64,000 nucleotides of DNA from Scheffersomyces stipitis CBS 6054 (taxonomy: Eukaryota; Ascomycota; Pichiomycetes; Serinales; Debaryomycetaceae). Location: contig NC_009047.1 in assembly GCF_000209165.1 (NCBI RefSeq), positions 124,001 to 188,000 on the forward strand, read 5' to 3'. How positions within the stretch are numbered: position 1 is the stretch's first letter; every line of letters begins with the position of its first letter. The translations under genes and the position numbers were made by a program. Below are positions 31,701 to 42,529 of this stretch, in pieces. The notes beneath the pieces are model-generated. The model was given only the letters and a program-made list of their open reading frames with translations, was not told the origin of the DNA and ran no database searches.

Positions 31701-33022
31701 TTTTTACTAAGACTATGATTGTTGAGACTCTAGACCTTACTGGATCGGTGGCAGCTTCTCTCAATTGATCTAGCTACTATAGGGTTATACTTGTTGCACT
31801 GGGCTGTGCACCCAGATGAAGCCGAGAATCGAATCTTTATGGTTAGAAACATTCTCCCTAAAATTGGATCAGACCCTTTTAAGTAACTTGCTGTTTTACT
31901 TGGCCGTTGAAAAATATAAATTGCACAGGGATACATAGTATATCGCTAAGCCAGCTCTACTCTCCAGCTTGAAGACCGAATCGAGGGGCTTATTACCATG
32001 TCGAACTAATATGGCAAAGTTGCTCCCTTTCTAGATTACATACCATGAGACGCGAGAAAGATCTGCGTCATACCGTAATACAAGACAAGGATCGGCAACA
32101 CAATCGAAGCTTAACCAGAGATGATGTTAATGAAGTGGTGGGTATAACTCTTATACAATTTTCAGGTTGCAGAACTTCGCATAGAAATAGAACATTTTTC
32201 AGAATCTCAATCAATTCTTACAAAAACTTCAATTAAATATCCAAGAAACCTGAAATCATGAACAGTGACAACTGCTGGAACAAGCCATCTGTTAACAGGA
32301 CTGGAGTAGATAGCCACTCATCCAGATCTAGAAGCTAGAGGAACTGGAATAATTAAATTTAGTTAACTGTCATCTGCTTCGATGCAGGTATTTTCTACGG
32401 TTATGAAAGAACAATAATATTGCTGCAGGGCACACGTCCCAGATTTTTCCTGTAGAAAAGCATTCTGATAGTCCTATTCTAGAAATAAAGGGTAACATAG
32501 TTTTCGTTTCTCTTCAAGAATACGTAGCAATTTGTTTCAGATGTATTCAATATTTGGGAGCCCTCATGTCTTGAAGATCAATGTTTAAGTTTCTGCTAGA
32601 ACGAGGGAGATTATTATTTTTGTTGACAAGCGTATTGTCGCGATATATTTCTTGGAAGGTTTATTTGATATTCAAGTAAATGCCACTCTTTCATGGATAG
32701 GATTACATTGCACTACAACAATAGCGTCATTCCAGGTAGCTGCAACTTCAGAACCTAAAGTATGAACTTCGTAAACGAGTTGTGCAATGTCTTACCGGAT
32801 ATTATTGCTTTTTGGTTGCATTTCGTAACTTAGAAGTCAACAAGGAGACTTACTTGGCCACGAAAATGGCGGCAATGGTTGTGAATATAAATGGTTTGTA
32901 GCCAGCTATAGTCTCTGCTTGCTATTGTATATATATAGATAATGGCTCCCTGGACATGATGCTGTTATTGAAATTTTGCAAGGAATTACTATCAAGGTCT
33001 ATAAAGTAGCAAACTCTCCAAT
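28744..33022. other. Long gene-poor region upstream of the adhesin
   Basis: 4.3 kb with no convincing full gene. It contains a CTCGCTA motif (29670-29676), a hydrophobic 31-codon ORF (30361-30456) and a 16-codon signal-peptide-like ORF followed in another frame by a 93-codon open stretch (31447-31768); both are treated as weak. Long upstream regions are usual for regulated adhesin genes. Confidence 0.6.
32929..32938 (+). promoter_or_regulatory. Probable TATA box of the adhesin gene
   Basis: An alternating TA run (tatatatata) lies about 85-95 bp before the ATG at 33023, a usual distance for yeast promoters. Confidence 0.45.
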
Positions 33023-36000
33023 ATGTTGTTCCTAGATCTTTATTTTGTTGCAGTACTCTTCCTGATAGCAACTGTATGGGCCAAAACCATTACTGAAGAT
33101 ACCATCGATAGAGGAGCCGTTGCTATAGATGCAGACGAAACGATCATCGTGGATGGTGTTTACTGGTCTCTTGTTGATAATGACTATACTAATTTTGCAG
33201 GTAATGTAGACGTAGGTGAAGGTTCTGGCTTCTACATCTCCAACACATCGCCTTCAAGCATGTACGTTGCCATACTTTCTGGCCTGTTCGTCAACGATGG
33301 GATTACGTCTTGGAATGCTATTGAAGCGATAAATGCTCCAACCTTTAACATAGATGGCTTTAATTTCATCAACAATGGTGAAGTGTACATGTCAGCCGAC
33401 GGTTCTACTGGCAACCCTTCTATGGGAATTACAACTACAAATTTTGATAACAATGGTTTGTTGGTCTTCTACCAAAATTATAGAACTGGCAATTCAGTTG
33501 AATTAGGTGATGATCTTCTTACAATTAACAACAATGGCCAGATTTGTTTGCACAACAAACTTTACGCACAAAGAACTTCTATTGCTGGTACTGGTTGTAT
33601 CTCCGCCGTGGACGATTCCAGTATATTCATCCAATATTCGGCATTGGATATTGATACTAACCAAGTTTTCCATTTGCAAGACTCTAATTCTAACCTACGC
33701 GCTGCAGCCGCTATAACACCAAAAACTTACACTGTCGCAGGCTTTGGTAATGGAAACAAGATTGGATTGGACTTTGCTCTTCAGACTCTTAATCCTTGGA
33801 CATATGATCCTGTTAGTGGCATATTAACTCTTCGATCAACATTATTATCTCAAAGATTTAATATTGGGACAGGATACGACCCAGCATTGTTCTCAATTAC
33901 AACCGAGTCTGGTTTAGGTTTGTCAACTGTCACACGAGGTGCACTCACCTATTCAGGACCCCCTCCAAACGCAATTCCAGAAGTCTGCCAGCCATGTCCA
34001 GTACCTCCTGAAGCTCCAGGAATGGATCCAATAGAGTACACTACAACAATCGTGACGACGAACCCTGATGGATCAATTTGTACTGAAGTTGCCGATGTTC
34101 TAGTTAGCACCGATGCTGACCATATATGGTACACTACCACAAATAGTGTTCAGACAGACTGTTTAGCGGCTACTATTTACACTACAACGTTCACCACTAC
34201 GAACCCTGATGGATCTGTATCTACTGGCACTGGAGAAGTCCTTGTAACTACTGATGAAGAAGGTAACTGGGTTACTACTACGTCTGAGATTACCGGACCC
34301 GAGTTCACACTCTACACGACCACCTTCACCACTACCAACCCAGATGGATCAGTATCTACTGGAACTGGTGAGGTGTTAGTTACTACAGATGAAGAAGGTA
34401 ACTGGGTTACTACTACGTCTGAGATTACGGGACCCGAGTTCACACTCTACACTACTACCTTCACCACTACCAACCCTGATGGATCAGTATCCACCGGTAC
34501 TGGTGAAGTCCTTGTAACTACTGATGAAGAAGGCAACTGGGTTACTACTACGTCTGAGATTACGGGACCCGAGTTCACACTCTACACTACAACGTTCACC
34601 ACTACGAACCCTGATGGATCTGTATCTACTGGCACTGGAGAAGTCCTTGTAACTACTGATGAAGAAGGTAACTGGGTTACTACTACGTCTGAGATTACCG
34701 GACCCGAGTTCACACTCTACACTACTACCTTCACCACTACCAACCCTGATGGATCAGTATCCACCGGTACTGGTGAAGTCCTTGTAACTACTGATGAAGA
34801 AGGCAACTGGGTTACTACTACGTCTGAGATTACCGGACCCGAGTTCACTCTTTATACCACGACGTTCACCACTACCAACCCTGATGGATCAGTATCCACT
34901 GGAACTGGTGAGGTGTTAGTTACAACAGATGAAGAAGGTAACTGGGTTACTACTACCTCTGAGATTACCGGACCTGAATTCACTCTTTATACCACGACGT
35001 TCACCACTACCAACCCAGATGGATCTGTATCTACTGGAACTGGTGAGGTGTTAGTTACAACTGACGAGGAAGGTAATTGGGTTACCACTACATCTGAGAT
35101 TACAGGACCTGAGTTCACACTCTACACGACTACCTTCACCACTACCAACCCTGATGGATCAGTATCCACCGGTACTGGAGAAGTCCTTGTAACTACTGAT
35201 GAAGAAGGCAACTGGGTTACCACTACATCTGAGATTACAGGACCTGAGTTCACACTCTACACAACTACCTTCACCACTACCAACCCTGATGGATCAGTAT
35301 CTACTGGAACTGGTGAGGTGTTAGTTACTACAGATGAAGAAGGTAACTGGGTTACTACTACGTCTGAGATTACGGGACCCGAGTTCACACTCTACACTAC
35401 TACCTTCACCACTACCAACCCTGATGGATCAGTATCCACTGGAACGGGTGAGGTATTAGTTACAACTGACGAGGAAGGTAACTGGGTTACTACTACGTCT
35501 GAGATTACGGGACCTGAGTTCACACTCTACACGACCACCTTCACAACGACCAACCCTGATGGATCTGTATCCACTGGAACTGGTGAAGTATTAGTTACAA
35601 CAGATGAAGAAGGCAACTGGGTTACTACTACGTCTGAGATTACCGGACCCGAGTTCACTCTTTATACCACGACGTTCACCACTACCAACCCAGATGGATC
35701 TGTATCTACTGGAACTGGTGAGGTGTTAGTTACAACAGATGAAGAAGGCAACTGGGTTACTACTACGTCTGAGATTACCGGACCTGAATTCACTCTTTAT
35801 ACCACGACGTTCACCACTACCAACCCAGATGGATCAGTATCCACTGGAACTGGTGAAGTATTAGTTACAACAGATGAAGAAGGTAACTGGGTTACTACTA
35901 CCTCTGAGATTACAGGACCCGAGTTCACACTCTACACAACTACCTTCACCACTACCAACCCTGATGGATCAGTATCCACTGGAACTGGAGAAGTCCTTGT

Positions 36001-39000
36001 AACTACTGATGAAGAAGGTAACTGGGTTACTACTACCTCTGAGATTACCGGACCTGAATTCACTCTTTATACCACGACGTTCACCACTACCAACCCTGAT
36101 GGATCAGTATCCACTGGAACTGGTGAAGTATTAGTTACAACAGATGAAGAAGGCAACTGGGTTACTACTACGTCTGAGATTACCGGACCTGAATTCACTC
36201 TTTATACCACGACGTTCACCACTACCAACCCAGATGGATCAGTATCTACTGGAACTGGTGAGGTGTTAGTTACAACTGACGAGGAAGGTAATTGGGTTAC
36301 CACTACATCTGAGATTACAGGACCTGAATTCACTCTTTATACTACGACGTTCACCACTACCAATCCAGATGGATCTGTATCCACTGGAACTGGAGAAGTC
36401 CTTGTAACTACTGATGAAGAAGGCAACTGGGTTACTACTACGTCTGAGATTACCGGACCCGAGTTCACTCTTTATACCACGACGTTCACCACTACCAACC
36501 CTGATGGATCAGTATCCACTGGAACTGGAGAAGTCCTTGTAACTACTGATGAAGAAGGTAACTGGGTTACTACTACTTCTGAGATTACAGGACCTGAGTT
36601 CACACTCTACACGACCACCTTCACCACTACCAACCCAGATGGATCAGTATCCACTGGAACTGGTGAAGTATTAGTTACAACTGACGAGGAAGGTAATTGG
36701 GTTACCACTACATCTGAGATTTCAGGACCCGAGTTCACACTCTACACGACTACCTTCACCACTACCAACCCTGATGGATCTGTATCCACTGGAACTGGTG
36801 AAGTATTAGTTACAACAGATGAAGAAGGCAACTGGGTTACTACTACCTCTGAGATTACCGGACCTGAATTCACTCTTTATACCACGACGTTCACCACTAC
36901 CAACCCAGATGGATCAGTATCCACTGGAACGGGTGAGGTATTAGTTACAACTGACGAGGAAGGTAACTGGGTTACTACTACGTCTGAGATTACGGGACCT
37001 GAGTTCACACTCTACACGACCACCTTCACAACGACCAACCCTGATGGATCTGTATCCACTGGAACTGGTGAAGTATTAGTTACAACAGATGAAGAAGGCA
37101 ACTGGGTTACTACTACGTCTGAGATTACCGGACCCGAGTTCACTCTTTATACCACGACGTTCACCACTACCAACCCAGATGGATCTGTATCTACTGGAAC
37201 TGGTGAGGTGTTAGTTACAACAGATGAAGAAGGCAACTGGGTTACTACTACGTCTGAGATTACCGGACCTGAATTCACTCTTTATACCACGACGTTCACC
37301 ACTACCAACCCAGATGGATCAGTATCCACTGGAACTGGAGAAGTCCTTGTAACTACTGATGAAGAAGGTAACTGGGTTACTACTACGTCTGAGATTACCG
37401 GACCTGAATTCACTCTTTATACTACGACGTTCACCACTACCAACCCTGATGGATCAGTATCCACTGGAACTGGTGAAGTATTAGTTACAACTGACGAGGA
37501 AGGTAATTGGGTTACCACTACATCTGAGATTTCAGGACCCGAGTTCACACTCTACACGACTACCTTCACCACTACCAACCCAGATGGATCAGTATCTACT
37601 GGAACTGGTGAAGTATTAGTTACAACAGATGAAGAAGGCAACTGGGTTACTACTACGTCTGAGATTACCGGACCTGAATTCACTCTTTATACCACGACGT
37701 TCACCACTACCAACCCAGATGGATCAGTATCTACTGGAACTGGTGAGGTGTTAGTTACAACTGACGAGGAAGGTAATTGGGTTACCACTACATCTGAGAT
37801 TACAGGACCTGAATTCACTCTTTATACTACGACGTTCACCACTACCAATCCAGATGGATCTGTATCCACTGGAACTGGAGAAGTCCTTGTAACTACTGAT
37901 GAAGAAGGCAACTGGGTTACTACTACGTCTGAGATTACCGGACCCGAGTTCACTCTTTATACCACGACGTTCACCACTACCAACCCTGATGGATCAGTAT
38001 CCACTGGAACTGGAGAAGTCCTTGTAACTACTGATGAAGAAGGTAACTGGGTTACTACTACTTCTGAGATTACAGGACCTGAGTTCACACTCTACACGAC
38101 CACCTTCACCACTACCAACCCTGATGGATCAGTATCTACTGGAACTGGTGAGGTGTTAGTTACAACAGATGAAGAAGGTAATTGGGTTACCACTACATCT
38201 GAGATTTCAGGACCCGAGTTCACACTCTACACGACTACCTTCACCACTACCAACCCAGATGGATCAGTATCTACTGGAACTGGTGAAGTATTAGTTACAA
38301 CAGATGAAGAAGGCAACTGGGTTACTACTACCTCTGAGATTACAGGACCCGAGTTCACACTCTACACGACTACCTTCACCACCACCAACCCAGATGGATC
38401 TGTATCCATTGGAACTGGTGAAGTATTAGTTACAACAGATGAAGAAGGCAACTGGGTTACTACTACGTCTGAGATTACCGGACCCGAGTTCACACTCTAC
38501 ACAACTACCTTCACCACTACCAACCCTGATGGATCCGTCTCAACTGGAACTGGAGAAGTTATAGTAACTACTGACGAAGATGGCAGTTGGTACACGACGA
38601 CATCTCAGATTGTAGGACCTGAATTCACTATTTATACCACGACGTTCACAACTACGAACCCTGATGGATCCGTCTCAACTGGAACTGGAGAAGTTATAGT
38701 AACTACTGACGAAGAAGGTAATTGGTACACCACAACATCTCAGATTGTAGGACCTGAATTCACTGTTTATACCACGACGTTCACAACTACGAACCCTGAT
38801 GGATCCGTCTCAACTGGAACTGGAGAAGTTATAGTAACTACTGATGAAGATGGCAGTTGGTATACAAGCACTTCTCTTATAACTGGAACGCAGCTGACTG
38901 TGGACAGTATGATCTACACTACTACTTATACCACTACCTTTATTACTACAAAGTCGGGTGGATTGGTGTCCACTTGTTCTGGAGAAGTAATAGTAAGTAC

Positions 39001-39757
39001 CGCTGCAAATGGAAGTTTGTGCTCAACTACTTCGTTGATAATTGAACCGCTGCTTACTGATTACACTACTATTTGTACTAGTACGGACAAAGATGGTTCT
39101 GAATCCATTTGTAGTTGTGAAGTGATTGTTGGGACTGACGGAGAAGGAGACTGGTACACTTCCACCATCCCAATTTCCAGTAAGATCAAGCCAAATATTG
39201 AAGTTACTGTACAAACAACGACTATTAGTACTGTTTGTGATAAGACTTCTATTTGTGTGATTGAGTCTGTGGTCGCGGCGACTGTTACTCCAATTATTGA
39301 TTCTGGTAAGATAGAAGGACCAGTTGGAACAGAAACTAGTAGTTCTAGGGACGCTGGAACTGCTATATATAAATCAGGACCTACTGGAATAGTATCTTCG
39401 AGTACAGTTGCGGCTCATGTTCAACCTCAAGCTGAACCTCAAGCTGAACCTCAAGTTGAACCTCAAGCTGAACCTCAATCTGAACCTCAATCTGAACCTC
39501 AAGTTGAACCTCAAGTTGAACCTCAGGCTGAACCTCAAGCTGAAACTCAAGCAGGAACACATGCTGGAACTCAAGCATTACCTGCTGAGACGAGCTATTC
39601 AAGTGTAGTCGTATCTCAAGTTTCACCTACTGAAACAGAGCAGTCAACTACAGTTGCACCACAGGTTGCACCTGCTGAAGGTGGTGCAGAAATGATCAAT
39701 ATTAATAGTTTCAAGGTGGTTGTAATCACGGCTCTAATAGCAATTATGCTTGCTTGA
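33023..39757 (+). CDS. Hyphally regulated cell-wall (Hyr/Iff-type) GPI adhesin with long repeat array
   Basis: 2244 residues. Signal peptide at 1-20 (cleavage near VWA). Residues ~21-330 form the Hyphal_reg_CWP beta-helix-like domain (GAVAIDADETIIVDGVYWSL, then NNGQICLHN and GTGCIS). A Cys/Pro linker EVCQPCPVPPEAPG follows. From residue ~386 come about 35 in-register 45-residue repeats (YTTTFTTTNPDGSVSTGTGE, then VLVTTDEEGNWVTTTSEITGP), flanked by about three diverged copies. Then an imperfect 4-residue QPxAE array, and a C-terminal hydrophobic tail VVVITALIAIMLA as for a GPI signal. The Thr-rich repeats are expected to be O-mannosylated and to form a stalk that displays the N-terminal domain. 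It belongs to the Hyr1/Iff family of CTG-clade yeasts; the ligand is unknown. The repeat number could differ in the true genome because such arrays are hard to assemble. Confidence 0.9.
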   Translation: MLFLDLYFVAVLFLIATVWAKTITEDTIDRGAVAIDADETIIVDGVYWSLVDNDYTNFAGNVDVGEGSGFYISNTSPSSMYVAILSGLFVNDGITSWNAIEAINAPTFNIDGFNFINNGEVYMSADGSTGNPSMGITTTNFDNNGLLVFYQNYRTGNSVELGDDLLTINNNGQICLHNKLYAQRTSIAGTGCISAVDDSSIFIQYSALDIDTNQVFHLQDSNSNLRAAAAITPKTYTVAGFGNGNKIGLDFALQTLNPWTYDPVSGILTLRSTLLSQRFNIGTGYDPALFSITTESGLGLSTVTRGALTYSGPPPNAIPEVCQPCPVPPEAPGMDPIEYTTTIVTTNPDGSICTEVADVLVSTDADHIWYTTTNSVQTDCLAATIYTTTFTTTNPDGSVSTGTGEVLVTTDEEGNWVTTTSEITGPEFTLYTTTFTTTNPDGSVSTGTGEVLVTTDEEGNWVTTTSEITGPEFTLYTTTFTTTNPDGSVSTGTGEVLVTTDEEGNWVTTTSEITGPEFTLYTTTFTTTNPDGSVSTGTGEVLVTTDEEGNWVTTTSEITGPEFTLYTTTFTTTNPDGSVSTGTGEVLVTTDEEGNWVTTTSEITGPEFTLYTTTFTTTNPDGSVSTGTGEVLVTTDEEGNWVTTTSEITGPEFTLYTTTFTTTNPDGSVSTGTGEVLVTTDEEGNWVTTTSEITGPEFTLYTTTFTTTNPDGSVSTGTGEVLVTTDEEGNWVTTTSEITGPEFTLYTTTFTTTNPDGSVSTGTGEVLVTTDEEGNWVTTTSEITGPEFTLYTTTFTTTNPDGSVSTGTGEVLVTTDEEGNWVTTTSEITGPEFTLYTTTFTTTNPDGSVSTGTGEVLVTTDEEGNWVTTTSEITGPEFTLYTTTFTTTNPDGSVSTGTGEVLVTTDEEGNWVTTTSEITGPEFTLYTTTFTTTNPDGSVSTGTGEVLVTTDEEGNWVTTTSEITGPEFTLYTTTFTTTNPDGSVSTGTGEVLVTTDEEGNWVTTTSEITGPEFTLYTTTFTTTNPDGSVSTGTGEVLVTTDEEGNWVTTTSEITGPEFTLYTTTFTTTNPDGSVSTGTGEVLVTTDEEGNWVTTTSEITGPEFTLYTTTFTTTNPDGSVSTGTGEVLVTTDEEGNWVTTTSEITGPEFTLYTTTFTTTNPDGSVSTGTGEVLVTTDEEGNWVTTTSEITGPEFTLYTTTFTTTNPDGSVSTGTGEVLVTTDEEGNWVTTTSEISGPEFTLYTTTFTTTNPDGSVSTGTGEVLVTTDEEGNWVTTTSEITGPEFTLYTTTFTTTNPDGSVSTGTGEVLVTTDEEGNWVTTTSEITGPEFTLYTTTFTTTNPDGSVSTGTGEVLVTTDEEGNWVTTTSEITGPEFTLYTTTFTTTNPDGSVSTGTGEVLVTTDEEGNWVTTTSEITGPEFTLYTTTFTTTNPDGSVSTGTGEVLVTTDEEGNWVTTTSEITGPEFTLYTTTFTTTNPDGSVSTGTGEVLVTTDEEGNWVTTTSEISGPEFTLYTTTFTTTNPDGSVSTGTGEVLVTTDEEGNWVTTTSEITGPEFTLYTTTFTTTNPDGSVSTGTGEVLVTTDEEGNWVTTTSEITGPEFTLYTTTFTTTNPDGSVSTGTGEVLVTTDEEGNWVTTTSEITGPEFTLYTTTFTTTNPDGSVSTGTGEVLVTTDEEGNWVTTTSEITGPEFTLYTTTFTTTNPDGSVSTGTGEVLVTTDEEGNWVTTTSEISGPEFTLYTTTFTTTNPDGSVSTGTGEVLVTTDEEGNWVTTTSEITGPEFTLYTTTFTTTNPDGSVSIGTGEVLVTTDEEGNWVTTTSEITGPEFTLYTTTFTTTNPDGSVSTGTGEVIVTTDEDGSWYTTTSQIVGPEFTIYTTTFTTTNPDGSVSTGTGEVIVTTDEEGNWYTTTSQIVGPEFTVYTTTFTTTNPDGSVSTGTGEVIVTTDEDGSWYTSTSLITGTQLTVDSMIYTTTYTTTFITTKSGGLVSTCSGEVIVSTAANGSLCSTTSLIIEPLLTDYTTICTSTDKDGSESICSCEVIVGTDGEGDWYTSTIPISSKIKPNIEVTVQTTTISTVCDKTSICVIESVVAATVTPIIDSGKIEGPVGTETSSSRDAGTAIYKSGPTGIVSSSTVAAHVQPQAEPQAEPQVEPQAEPQSEPQSEPQVEPQVEPQAEPQAETQAGTHAGTQALPAETSYSSVVVSQVSPTETEQSTTVAPQVAPAEGGAEMININSFKVVVITALIAIMLA
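34178..38902 (+). repeat. Tandem array of 135-bp units within the adhesin
   Basis: The Tyr codon opening the unit recurs at exactly 135-bp steps from 34178 (unit 1) to 38498 (unit 33), and units 34 and 35 begin at 38633 and 38768. The first 32 units encode almost the same 45 residues; variants include Ser for Thr in EISGP (36721, 37531, 38206) and Ile for Thr in SVSIG (about 38408). Units 33-35 change to EVIVTTDE(D/E)G(S/N)WYT. Diverged copies flank both ends. Confidence 0.95.
39424..39555 (+). repeat. 12-bp tandem repeats encoding QPxAE/VE/SE
   Basis: About eleven imperfect copies of cctcaagctgaa encode a Pro-Gln-Ala/Val/Ser-Glu array before the GPI tail region. The repetition also keeps other frames open on both strands, which are not genes. 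Confidence 0.9.
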
Positions 39758-40891
39758 GAGGATCTCGTTTTCGTCATCTTGACTGGATTCCAGATTTAAT
39801 TAGAGGTAGTACAACTTTGTTGCTATTTATTATGATATCATACTATTGATGTTTCCAATAGAAAATTTCATTCTTACATCGGCAAGCTGCTGATTGAAGG
39901 GCGCCTTGAATTACCCGTTAGTCATCGGGATCCTCTAAATGATGTCATAATTAGTATTTCGTTATAGACTTCATAAAATCGATAGTATTTTTAATGACTT
40001 TGATATTTGGATTACAATTATACACTATGAAGACTTATATAAGAAAGATCCCGTGATGACTACTTAAAATGATTTTTAACAAAGAAATCTGCGGATGGCA
40101 TTGACCTTGTTGTTAATGCATTTCATTCTTTTTGTCTTTTTAAATATTTGTATCTCCTGCCCTGACTCTAATTTTCGCTACCAAATAACGATCAATATTC
40201 TCTTGTATCAAAATTCTAAAAATTGTTAGAGACATTATATACTGAATTGTAGGAATAAAGAAATCAGAGGTTTAGATGACAATAGAGAGTAAAATAATCT
40301 TCAGAAATCTAAATTTAATACTTGTGATACATTTCACTAGATACATTTATCGTTTAGGAAAACTTTTAATTGTGGATTATCATTCTCCTGGAATTCAACT
40401 TCGAAAGAACTCTATTTTGACAAACTTAAATAAATGAGAATCTCGTCTTAGCATTAAATCAATGGCAATTCCACCGGATGGTGAAAATCTATAAATGATT
40501 TACAGAGAAGCCTGAAATGAGCCTCTGTAATTCGACATTTCTTCTTGAAAACTGATCTAAGGATCGGTGATCGTATAGATCTGTTGAATACATTATCTTT
40601 TAAATATTTGTGAAGCAGACAGTGGAAGATTGCTTACCTTGTCCTGAAGCAAATACGACGAACTGACGGTAAGTTTTAATTCATGCAAAGAAGCTATTAT
40701 ACAGCAAGTCAAACAGAAAGACCGCTACATTCGAATTCTAATTCGAATGTGCTCGGAAACAGTGAGTCGATTTGAGCCAACAAGTCAATTGTTGCCAGCT
40801 GAGTCCCCCTACAAACAAGCTAAACTGCTTTTCTACTACCTCTGTACTTTCGATACCCTTGTATAATCCTTCATACTATTCTATAAATATC
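39758..40891. other. Intergenic region between convergent adhesin and NAR1
   Basis: 1.13 kb, very AT-rich, between two 3' ends. No gene, tRNA or clear repeat seen. Confidence 0.6.
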
Positions 40892-42529
40892 CTACCACCT
40901 GGCACCCAATAAAATAGAAGCCGAGTCTGTGGGCTTCTCGACTTCATTAAACCACGTCTTCAAGAGCCTATTTTCCGAGACTCCAAACTCCTCGCGGAAT
41001 AAACAACTCCATTGCATAATCTCGGCCACCGTATCCACATTTTCCATTGCTGCCAAGTCCAACAATGGAATCAGGTTGTACTTTTCAAGACTTGCAGAAA
41101 GCCAATCCTTTTCAGAAACATCTTCAGGAGGATTGATCTGGCCTCCGCCATTTATACAACCATTTGGACATGCCATGATCTCTACATAGTCGCACTTGGA
41201 AGCATCTGCGCTTTCGTCTGAACCAGCAGGTGAGCTAGCCTTTGTTATTCCTCCAGCAACCCTAGCTCTGCGGCGAGCCACTAAAGCATTTCCTTTGCCT
41301 GTAGTCGAACCCGGCTTGACTGTAGGTTTCAACTTGCGAACTAAATTTTGAATGTTTCTGAACCCATTTACGATGGCAGAACTAGCAAGCTTTTCGCTTC
41401 CATACATCAACCTCATTTCTGTGAGATCGGTATTACGGCCCTTTACATAGTCGATAGAAAATCCTTCTTGCTGGTACTTTGTCGGATGCTTCATTATCAA
41501 ATGATTCTGGTACATCTTTAAATAGTTGTAACCGTAGCCTCCTGAAGCAGAACCGCTATCATTGGACCAAGAGTATTGCACGAGGGGCCATGTTCGAGGT
41601 GCACATTTACTGTACAAATCTACTACAGGGATGGCAGAGTTGGTGATAGTATGTGCTTGCGGTGGTATTAACTGAAACTTATCAGAATGCTGTTCAAGCA
41701 AGGTGACCAATTCTTTTGCTGTGAGAACACAGTCTACATCGTTGGAAGTATTTTGTTCTCCGTACTTTTCTGGCCTTGCGCTTTCCAACTTTTTGTCGAA
41801 ACATGGCATTATGGATAGATGGTATATATCGTTTCTGGTGACTCCAAGCTCGTGCGCTGCTAACGTCTTTAACAAACATCCAGTGATCTGCTGAGGGGAC
41901 TTCACAGTGGACATTCTGGGCAAAACGTAAGGATGAGTTTTTTCCGCATATAACACCCAACCAGGACAAATGGATGAAAGAACAGGGCCGTCAAACTCGG
42001 ATTCCTTCTTTTCAATCAAATTCTGCGCTTCGTTGATCAAAGAAAGCTTTCTCCCTATAGAAGTCCCTACAATATACTTAAACCCCATCTGGTTGATGAA
42101 TAGGTTGATGAGGAGTTTGTCGATCTCTTCGATAGACAAGTTATACGCTGTAGCTAATGAAGCACGAGACTGGTGTGATATGCTCGCTACAAATACTTTG
42201 GTACTATTATTGTCAACTTTCTCATTCAACGCTTTGATCAACTCTTCGTGCGAATGCTGAGCTACCAACACTTCTTCAGCAGATGTGATACAGCCAGAGC
42301 ATGCCAAACAGTCTGCCAACGATATTTGGGCAGGCAGCAAGTTTGTCTGCTTCCCGTCGATTTTTGAAATCTCCAAAGGGTTGCCCTCGCTATCTATCTG
42401 TATTTCTACTTCTCCATTCTCGTTTAGCAGGTTGAACTTTTGATCGCTATTCTGTGCTGGAGGCTTTATACACGCCACTCCGGGTGAAATGAAGTCGTTG
42501 AGATCGTCGGCAGATAGTATTGCACTCAT
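40892..42529 (-). CDS. NAR1: Cytosolic Fe-S assembly protein Nar1 (iron-only hydrogenase-like)
   Basis: 545 residues from the ATG at 42529. A Met 16 codons upstream is in frame, but MSAILSADDLNDFISPGVAC matches the Nar1 N-terminus, so I use the inner one. N-terminal [4Fe-4S] ligands are Cys20 and Cys74-x2-Cys77-x2-Cys80 (DCLACSGC). The hydrogenase-like ligands appear in SICPGWV, IMPCFDKK and ACPNGCINGGG. Nar1 acts in the late cytosolic iron-sulfur assembly (CIA) pathway, handing clusters from the Nbp35-Cfd1 scaffold to the Cia1 complex. It ends ARW; family members end in an aromatic residue (targeting-complex recognition tail). A TCACGTGA site lies at 42653-42660, 124 bp upstream. The downstream end is convergent with the adhesin. 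Confidence 0.95.
   Translation of the reverse strand: MSAILSADDLNDFISPGVACIKPPAQNSDQKFNLLNENGEVEIQIDSEGNPLEISKIDGKQTNLLPAQISLADCLACSGCITSAEEVLVAQHSHEELIKALNEKVDNNSTKVFVASISHQSRASLATAYNLSIEEIDKLLINLFINQMGFKYIVGTSIGRKLSLINEAQNLIEKKESEFDGPVLSSICPGWVLYAEKTHPYVLPRMSTVKSPQQITGCLLKTLAAHELGVTRNDIYHLSIMPCFDKKLESARPEKYGEQNTSNDVDCVLTAKELVTLLEQHSDKFQLIPPQAHTITNSAIPVVDLYSKCAPRTWPLVQYSWSNDSGSASGGYGYNYLKMYQNHLIMKHPTKYQQEGFSIDYVKGRNTDLTEMRLMYGSEKLASSAIVNGFRNIQNLVRKLKPTVKPGSTTGKGNALVARRRARVAGGITKASSPAGSDESADASKCDYVEIMACPNGCINGGGQINPPEDVSEKDWLSASLEKYNLIPLLDLAAMENVDTVAEIMQWSCLFREEFGVSENRLLKTWFNEVEKPTDSASILLGARW

Noticed and set aside
34178..38902. Periodic array considered as a CRISPR or satellite
   Set aside because: Units are coding, contiguous and without spacers; it is a protein repeat in a eukaryotic adhesin.
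39374..39626. Several frames open on both strands across the QPxAE repeat
   Set aside because: They are by-products of the 12-bp repetition in the adhesin.
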